Assembly: GCA_964059195.1 (NCBI GenBank)
Contig: CAXKWD010000006.1
Location: 4,890,530-4,954,529 of the forward strand
Source: Ectobius pallidus
Taxonomy: Eukaryota > Arthropoda > Insecta > Blattodea > Ectobiidae
Length of the DNA stretch: 64,000 bases
Direction: 5' to 3'
Within the stretch, counting starts at the first letter, position 1; each line of letters begins with the position of its first letter. Made by a program: the position numbers and the translations under genes. This document shows positions 56,581-64,000 of this stretch, piece after piece. The notes under the pieces are model-generated. The model saw only the letters and a list, made by a program, of their open reading frames with translations. It was not told the DNA's origin and made no database searches.

Positions 56581-57514
56581 ATGAGATGATGATCATAATG
56601 ACGGTCAAATTATATCCTGGAACCACAAGGGCTTAAAAGTTTCCCGACATTCGCCTCACATGTGAGGAAAAATCCCACCCAGGCAACTTGTCACGCCAGG
56701 CAAGAGAAGGCTTCCCTTGCGCCATATCATTAATATTATTATTATAGTAGTATTTATGCTAACATTGGAACTGATGTTTATAGGCTAAGGCAGCCACAAT
56801 AGAAAGAATGCACTCCTGCTAATAAGCAAGGAGTTCCCTCTGGGTTGTCTGCGACTTCCAGTGATAACGAGTATTCAGAACATTACTGTCTGGTGCTAAC
56901 TTCATTTAAATTTAAGAATCAGTTCTCAATTTTATTAAGTTTCAGTACAGCATAATTTTCAGTAGTGGAAATACCAATTGTCATGGCTAGTTGTGAAGCG
57001 AAATTAAACACAAACGAAACACTGTAAGCCTACTATTTTACGTTTATTGATGCGCAGATGTCTTAATCGTTTCATTATACTATTAATAGAATAATTTTAT
57101 TATTACAGTTAGTTATTACCTCACAGAACAGAGAGTCAGTGGGCTGGCCTAACGTTAACTGACGTATTTTGAGTCTGAAAGTTATGAAAGAGAGGTGCCA
57201 ACGATACTACTGCCATCTCTGTCTTTCGGGTCGGTGATTCACGGCAACCCTGTAGCCCATAAGAGCAATGCTTTTTTCTGAATGTGGAATTGTCTATAGT
57301 AGGACGAAGAAACTGCCTACCATAAAAGTGTGGAATAAGAAAAATCATGCATGAATTTAATGCTCCAAATTACATGGTACGTCAATCAAAAAAGCTTTTA
57401 AGAGAAAAGGGAATCTTAGAAAGTCCCAACCAAATACCTGGTAAGAGCCTCTCATTTATTCATTTATTTTATGAAAGTAATTTTGTACAACTTAACAACT
57501 TAAAAGAAGCATTC
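56581..57514. other. Gene-free stretch
   Basis: No gene is recognised. Bases 56610-56740 hold TGTGAGGAAAAATCCCACCC and CCAGGCAACTTGTCACGCC, which look like a SINE body, but no tRNA head is seen. Confidence 0.3.
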
Positions 57515-58429
57515 ACATTGTAGGAAAGTAAATGCTCATGGCGGTGTGATGTTATTTATTAGAGACAACCATGACTGGCATGCCTTAGAATGGATTAATG
57601 ACTTCTCGATTGAATTGCATGCTGAATTTGCTGGAATCAAAATTCCCAAACTTAATTTGGTGATCATCTCAGCATATAGATCCCCGAATGGTGATGTGTA
57701 CACTTTCATTGAGAAACTAGAGCAAATAATGAATGCTTTGATTAAATCAACCAAGCTTAAACTAGTCATTAGTGCCGATCTTAATCTAGATGTTAACCAC
57801 TCGAGCAGGCCTGTGCTTTTCTTACTTAATACTTTGCGTCAATATGGAGTCTACAGTATTAATACTTTAACAACTAGAAATAACTCCTGTCTGGACAATA
57901 TTTTAACTAATTGTAATTCCTGGCAGTTCAGCTATGGAGTTGTAGATCCAATGCTCTCTGATCATAGTGCCCTATGGTTTAAATTATCTTGTAATTTGGT
58001 TCCAACAATCTGCACTGGAATTAGCAACACGTCTGCTCAGCACTTCATTAACCTCAAGTATATAAGTGTTCTTATTAGTGAATTGAAACATGTAGATTGG
58101 TTCTCACTTTTATCTTCATCTAGTGGTTTGGAAAATTTCTGTTCATTATTTGAATTGTTAATTTCTTTGTTCGAACGATGCTGTTGCTTCTATGCAGTGA
58201 AAAGAAAGCATAGAAAGAACTTATCCAAGCCTTGGTTTACTGAGGACCTTAAAATCTTGAGGGATAGGTTGATCTTGTTATACAATTTAAAACAAGCTGT
58301 TGGCTCTGATGATAATGTGTTGGAATTTAAAAAGTGTAAAATGGAATATAGGAAGAAATTGAAAATAGCCAAAATATCATACAATGATCATTTGATATTT
58401 GATTCTGAAAACAAGTGTAAAACAGCTTG

Positions 58430-61133
58430 GGGTCCATATGAAATCATCCAATGGGTGTTGCTGACATATTTTATTTTATTTTTAAGTATATATTTTCTGT
58501 TTCTATGTGTATCTGGGAGTACAAAACAATTTTTTTCACATTTTTATCACTAACGCTTTGGCAACTAGTCACCATTTTGCTTAGAAGGATTTGGAATTTT
58601 TGTCATTTTCAAAGGTTAGCGGTAAGTTAAATAATTATTTTATTTATGAAGATATCAACTTGAAATAAAAACCATCTTAATCTACAAGAAACATTCTACA
58701 ATTCATGTTATGACCAAAAATTTGTTAGGTCTTAAGGAAATAATCTAAAACTTTATTAGAAAATGCAGTTCCAATTAGAAAAAATTAACAACTTTATAAA
58801 ACTTTTTTTCATAGAAGGGATGAAAACACATGTTTCATATTTCCCCCCCACAAAGATATAGTAGATCACTAGATGCTAGTAAAATTTGAGATCATTTATG
58901 TAAATCCTTCAGGTTTTATGAGTCTTCAAATATCGAGATTTTGCAGAATTGTTGATTTTCAAATTAAAATATCTCAAATGGGACTGAACAGAAAAATCTG
59001 AAATTTTCTCAAAATATTCTTCTAGTGCCTAGTAATCAACATATAAAATTTCATCACTGTGTTCTGACCAGAAGTATTTTATTTTTAATAAAGAAAATGC
59101 TAAAAAATAACACTGTCAAATGAGCGAATAACAGTGTTAAAATACAATAAAAATTGTCAAAAATAATATAATTTTTTGTTGTTGCTAGTAAAATTAAATA
59201 TGTCATAAAACTAACATATTAAAGAATATTATAGGAGAAAAATTCCTCCAGCACTGGGACTTGAACCCAGGACCTTTGGCTATTCGCGCCAATGTTCTAC
59301 CGGACTGCATATGACATGACTTGTCGGTCTGTGAGATAGACCATTAGGGCAATCAGTCATAGGAGAGAGGTTCCATCTGGTGCTGTGAATTGAGCTCCAG
59401 CTTAGCTCAGTTGATAGAGCATTGGCCAAACCATTGGCCAAAGGTCCTGGGTTCTAGTCCCAGTGCCGGAGGAATTTTTCTCCTATAATATTCTCATGTA
59501 ATGTCCAACAGAGACAATAATCTGTGGTTAATGAATGCTTATATATCTTAACATATTAAATGTTCCATGGTAGTAGTCATAGTGATCATTACTCCAGCAG
59601 GAGGAGACCATATTGCCACATTTGCTGGACTCCTCTGTAGCTCCTTTGTTCAGTAATCAGTAGCTGTGCTTGACTGAAAATATCAAAAAAGTTGCCCCTC
59701 ACTTAAAAAAATATCAATTTCACCAAACCACCAGTTCTGATCATAATGCAGTCAACAATGTCCTTTACTTCGAAAGGTCTTATTTCAAATTTGGGCAAAA
59801 TGGAAATACTATGTTCACCATAAATATAACTTTTTGAGTGAAAGTAACACCTTATGATGCTAGAAGTTTGTTCCACACCTGAGCCAAAAGTTTAAAAAAT
59901 GTTTATACAAGTGTATAGGAAATACCTTTAATTTCTTCAGAACAAAATTTGAACACTTCTTCTGCTGAAGGTATCGAGACAGCTCTCATTGTAGCCCCTC
60001 CAATCCCATCGCAGCATTCTTTCCATTAGAAGTGGCAAAAAAATGCTATTCAGCTTCAAAGTGATTGCAAATATTCAAAAAGTTCTTTTTGTTTTTGTAC
60101 TGGCTACCATCTCCATCGCTAAAATAAATAATTTTTTTAACTGAAGGGGCAACTTTTTTGATATCTTCAGTCAAGCACAGCTACTGATTACTGAACAAAG
60201 GAGCTACAGAGGAGTCTGTAGAAACTTGCCTTTTTCAAGTCAGCATATTCTGGCTTGCTCAGCAAATGTGGCAATATGGTCTCCTTCTGCTGGAGTATTG
60301 ATCACTATGACTACTACCATGGAACATTTAATATGTTAGTTTTATGGCATATTTAATTTTACTAGCAACAAGAAATAATTATATTATTTTTGATAATTTT
60401 TAATGTATTTTAACACTGTTATTCGCTCATTTGACAGTGTTATTTTTTAGCATTTTCATTATTAAAAATAAAATACTTCTGGTCAGAACACAGTGATGAA
60501 ATTTTATATGTTGATTACTGGGCACTAGAAAAATATTTTGAGAAAATTTCAGATTTTTCTGTTCAGTCCCATTTGAGATATTTTAATTTGAAAATCAACA
60601 ATTCTGCAAAATCTCGATATTTGAAGACTCATAAAACCTAAAGGATTTACATAAATGATCTCAAATTTTACTAGCATCTAGTGATCTACTATATCTTTGT
60701 GGGGGGAAAATATGAAACATGTGTTTTCATCCCTTCTATGAAAAAAAGTTTTATAAGGTTGTTAATTTTTTCTAATCGTAACTGCATTTTCTAATAAAGT
60801 TTTAGATTATTTCCTTAAGATCTAACAAATTTTTGGTCATAACATGAATTGTAGACTGTTTCTTGTAGATTAAGATGGTTTTTACTTCAAGTTGATATCT
60901 CCATAAATAAAATAGTTATTTAACTTACCGCGAACCTTTGAAAATGCAAAAAATGACAGATCCTTCTAAGCAAAATGGCCACTAGTTTCCGAAGCGTTAG
61001 TGATAAAAATGTGAAAAAAATTGTTTTGTACTCCCAGATACACATAGAAACAGAAAATATATACTTAAAAATAAAATAAAATAGGTCAGCAACAAATTAA
61101 TTTATTATTGGATGATTGCATATGGATTGACCC
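58430..61133. mobile_element. GGGTC-end DNA transposon inserted in the LINE
   Basis: The ends are GGGTCCATATGAAATCATCC and its inverse GGATTGACCC, with an exact CTTG duplication (58426-58429, 61134-61137) that restores the LINE frame when removed. The arms are about 1 kb and well matched. The core on the minus strand (60140-59900) encodes FSDGDGSQYKNKKNFLNIC, HFFATSNGKNAAMG and, after a shift, IGGATMRAVSIPSAEEVFKF. These are the SDG..SQYKN and HFFATSHGK boxes of the same transposase type as 22579-26392. The left arm carries a SINE and lacks about 50 bases present on the right. Confidence 0.85.
59224..59548 (+). repeat. Head-to-head twin tRNA-like SINE
   Basis: A 325-bp insert in the left arm of the transposon, with the exact 12-bp duplication TAACATATTAAA (59212-59223, 59549-59560). 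Its right half has TTAGCTCAGTTGATAGAGC (A box) and GGTTCTAGTCCCAG (B box). Its left half is an inverted relative of the same tRNA block (GGACTTGAACCCAGGACC). The outermost text AATATTATAGGAGAAAAATT is also inverted at both sides, so the unit is a foldback tRNA-type retroposon. Confidence 0.75.
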
Positions 61134-62342
61134 CTTGGAGTATTATTAACAAGGAGCCTGGTAAAACAAAACACAAACAATCTTGTAACAGCCTGTCTGC
61201 TGAAGTATTTAATAATTACTTTATATATTCAGTGAGCCTGATCCAGTGCAACATTCATAAGGCTGTAAATCCAAAGGATTTTTTAATTGACCCTAAAAAA
61301 GATACAGTATTCAACTGGAAGTATGTTACCCAAGATGATGCATATGAGGCTGTAATGGGTCTTTCTAACTCGAAGAGTCAAGACATATATGGTTTCTCCA
61401 ATTTTCTCATGAAGCAAATAATTCCTGTAATATTATATCCGTTGACGTTTGTTATAAATCAGTGTCTTCAGCAGGGTGCATTCCCTTCCTGCCTTAAATA
61501 CTCTAAAGTGATTCCTGTCTTCAAGAAAGGTGCTAAAAATCAAGCTACTAATTATAGACCTATATCCTTGGTACCAATAATATCTAAGATATTTGAATCA
61601 ATCATGTTGAAGCAATTAGAATTCTACTTTGAAAGCAATGGTTATTTCTACAAAAGTCAGTATGGTTTTCGCAGTGATAAGTCTACAACTTTAGCAGTTG
61701 AAGAAATTGTAAGATTCATCCTGGAGTCCTTTGAACAGAAAAGTAAAGTGTCAATGCATCTATGTGATCTCACCAAAGCATTTGATTGCCTCCCTCATGA
61801 TATTATCTGTATGAAACTGGAACACTATGGTGTCGCTGGGCCTGAGTTAGCCATCATTGAATCCTATCTAAGTGATAGATTTCAGGCAGTGTTTACCAAT
61901 AATGAACAATCGTCTTTTAAGAGAATTTCAACTGGAGTGCCCCAGGGCTCTATTCTTGGCCCTTTCTTGTTTATTGTAGCTGTTAATGACTTATATCTTT
62001 CAATACCTGCACGTTTGGTTATGTATGCTGATGACACTACTGTATTGAACTCATTCAATGATGTCTGTGATACTGATGTTACTCTAGATTTGCTAAATGA
62101 TTGGTTTTCTACTCATGGACTTTGTATGAATCCTGGTAAAACTCAGTCGATTATCCTTAATCACATGACAAATGAAGACATTGAATCTGTCAAAGTACTT
62201 GGTTTCCATTTGGATAGTAAACTTAATTGGAGAGTTCACACTCAAGAGCTTTGTAAAAGGTTATCCAGAGTCATCTTCTTGTTAAGGAAACTTAAAAATG
62301 TACTACCTCCTCATGCTCTAATTTGTGCCTATCATTGTTTTT

Positions 62343-63221
62343 AGGTAGATTTTCGAAGAAAAATCTACCTATTGCAATGGATACCACTTTATGATTTTCG
62401 AAAAATTCTTTCATATCTTTACGTTTCATGCTCCCCTAAGTACGAAACCACCGCCCGTTCAAAAAAAAATTTTGTGATATTTATATATATATATATTTAT
62501 ATATATATATATATTTATATATATCTTTACACGATAGCGGCCGTAATTTTGAAGATATTTGAACCAAATTTTATTATGTTATTTCTAGGCCCAATAGTTC
62601 GGACAAGTTCGTTAATGGGCAAAATTGGCCCAAGGGGGTGGTCGGGGGAGGGGGTTGAAATTTTAAAACATTTATATCTCGGCCCCTATGAAGTATAGAG
62701 GGAAACTTTGTTTGAATAAATTAGAGTACTCCCTATGGAGTTCACAGTGACACCAACAATTCGGGGGTTCGAGTGAGGGTGGGGGTGGGGGTGGGGGTGG
62801 GGGTGGGGGATGAAAATTCGAAACTTTTGAAACCACGTCTTGTGGGGTATCGTTGAAAAGCTCTTGATGAGTACTCTACAAATCAATAAATAGTTTCTTG
62901 ATAGCTCTCATATGACGCGAGATTTTAATGTTTGAAAATAATAACACTTAAAAGAATTATTATAATATCATAATTTTGTCTTGTTTAGCGGCTTTACTAA
63001 TTTTATTCATTGCTGATCTTGCGCACGGCCTCCCAGAATATTATATCCTATTCTTGTTGTCAAAACAAATGATTGTAGGCTCTTCCTCTTTACCGAATTC
63101 AGTTCTTATTACTGCAGGTTTACCATGCCAAGGCTAAAGAAAAAGAGTGCTATGCAGCGACAATAAATTAAACCAAAAGCACTTCGAAATCTACCTCCGC
63201 CTGTAGGCCTGCCTAAAGGGA
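62343..63221. mobile_element. Helentron/HINE-like insert in the LINE
   Basis: The insert splits a T run in the LINE (HCF|FSM join). Its start is a hairpin AGGTAGATTTTCGAAGAAAA-ATCTACCT. Its far end has the inverse word TTCGAAATCTACCT and a GCCTGTAGGC palindrome. The middle holds AT and GTGGGG microsatellites (62480-62530, 62777-62808). Insertion between T's, an end hairpin, short inverted ends and microsatellite content recall Helentron-associated elements. That class is an inference; no Rep/helicase is present. Confidence 0.45.
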
Positions 63222-63745
63222 TTTTTTCAATGTGCATTAATTTGACCTATGGTGTGATGCTCTGGGGTAACAGTCCTGGTGCCAAGGATGTTTTCTTGTT
63301 ACAAAAAAAGGCAATGCGCATAATTAAAGGCTGTGGACCTTTCCAATTCCGTTGTTTGCTGAATTTCATATTTTAACTTTATCACCACTTTATGTATATT
63401 TCAACTTGGTTTATATCTATGTGAATTTATCTGCTAATATCCAACAACATGATGTTCATAACTATAACACACGAGGTAGTCATAACCTAGTGGTACCTAG
63501 ATGTCGACTCCAAATGACGCTTGATAGTCATGTTGCTGTTGGTATAAAACTATACAACAAGTTGCCAGAAAGTGTGAAATCACTAAATAATGTAAATATC
63601 TTTAAGAAGAAAATTAAATTTGTATTGCTAAAGAACAACTATTATACTGTTAAGGAACATCTTGCTCTTAATTGGACTTAACTCTCTATGTTGGACGAAG
63701 CCTGTTGCATGTAAGTGTTTAATGGCCAATAAATATTACATTATT

Positions 63746-63910
63746 CAAGGACAGATTTGCATAATTATATTAAATTAAGCTTTTCAAAATTTGCAGAACT
63801 CCGACCAAAGCTCAAGTGCTACACATACTGTACGTGTTTGTACAATCCAAAATGTTGTTGTTGTTGTTTGCTAATGCTCAGGAACTTGGATTTCCTCCAT
63901 TCTCCTTCAG
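63746..63910. other. Short spacer after the LINE
   Basis: Nothing recognisable apart from a short TTG trinucleotide run near 63853-63868. Confidence 0.4.
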
Positions 63911-64000
63911 GGGTCAATCCATATGAAGTCATCCAATAATAAAATAATTTGTTGCTGACCTATTTTATTTTATTTTTAAGTATATATTTTCTGTTTCTAT
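63911..64000 (+). mobile_element. Left end of another GGGTC-end transposon, cut by the window edge
   Basis: GGGTCAATCCATATGAAGTC begins here and the following bases match the right arm of 58430-61133 in inverse and the left arm directly, including TTGCTGACCTATTTTATTTT. The expected 4-bp duplication left of it would be TCAG. The rest lies outside the window. Confidence 0.8.

Larger units (their letters stand above)
57515..63745 (+). pseudogene. CR1/jockey-type LINE, split by two insertions
   Basis: The endonuclease part (57515-58429) reads NAHGGVMLFIRDN, VIISAYRSPNGDVYTFIEKL, ISADLNLDVN, NNSCLDNILTN and SDHSALWFKL. The frame is cut at KCKTAW by a DNA transposon and resumes at 61138 with SIINKEPGKTK. 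RT follows: VIPVFKKGAKNQATNYRPIS, SQYGFRSDKSTTLAVEEIV, DLTKAFDCLPHDI, STGVPQGSILGPFLFIVAVN, catalytic MYADDTTVL, and VKVLGFHLDSKLNW. A second insert (62343-63221) cuts it at AYHCF, and it resumes with NLTYGVMLWG, QKKAMRIIKG, HNYNTRGSHNLVVPR and LYNKLPESVKSLNN. A CAATAAATATTACATTATT tail ends it. Apart from the inserts and a frameshift near 63360 it is well kept. Confidence 0.85.

Noticed and set aside
62686..62886. Open frame rich in His-Pro repeats
   Set aside because: It is only the translation of the GTGGGG microsatellite.

Overview
The window looks like nuclear DNA from a large, repeat-rich insect genome. It is AT-rich, has short C2H2 zinc-finger exons separated by introns of many kilobases, and is packed with mariner/Tc1, pogo/Tigger, hAT, Penelope-like (PLE), RTE, CR1/jockey and tRNA-SINE copies. 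A cockroach, termite or similar large-genome insect fits (the hexamer AGGCCT recurs in intronic sequence), but this is an inference and no species is claimed.

Host genes. One minus-strand locus spans about 51.6 kb down to 10.3 kb. Read 5'->3' it has a ZAD-type zinc-binding exon A (51568-51202), linker exon A (48156-48113), ZAD exon B (42448-42124), linker exon B (33370-33312), a large C2H2 exon B (29764-27758), linker exon C (21828-21791) and a second large C2H2 exon C (13106-10293). All linkers enter in phase 1 and leave in phase 0. Both ZAD exons leave in phase 1, and ZAD-B and both C2H2 exons enter in phase 0. The pieces therefore join in frame in several combinations: a double-ZAD protein, one gene with two alternative finger arrays, or adjacent paralogues that lost exons. 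Both finger exons carry a transposon at their 3' end. A hAT MITE sits one base after the stop of C, and a PLE fragment inside B supplies its present C-terminus and stop.

Mobile DNA by region. 0-9 kb: a Tc1-type transposase relic, then a TIR element holding a head-to-head inverted PLE dimer whose minus copy is split by a solo-LTR-like insert, then a SINE. 9.5-10.3 kb: hAT MITE. 13.7-22.3 kb: gag relic, RTE-like LINE (minus), mariner pieces, three TIR elements with TA targets, and a SINE with a 14-bp target duplication. 22.6-26.4 kb: a DNA transposon with GGGTC ends, ~0.6-kb TIRs, a 4-bp duplication and a decayed transposase. 27-36.5 kb: three PLE fragments (two in inverted form, one a palindrome), a hAT MITE and a hAT with a CGGBP1-like tail. 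36-51 kb: mariner relics, a LINE relic, SINEs, a foldback mariner, DUF4817-like and Tigger pieces, and a fifth PLE end. 52-64 kb: a pogo MITE, a hAT inserted in another transposase relic, then a CR1/jockey-type LINE split by a GGGTC-end transposon (itself carrying a SINE) and by a Helentron-like insert.

Main signals. Every PLE locus ends in a sequence that folds as a minimal hammerhead ribozyme, and two copies differ by a compensatory base pair in stem III. The ZAD/finger locus is modular in splice phase. The GGGTC-end transposons form a coherent group.
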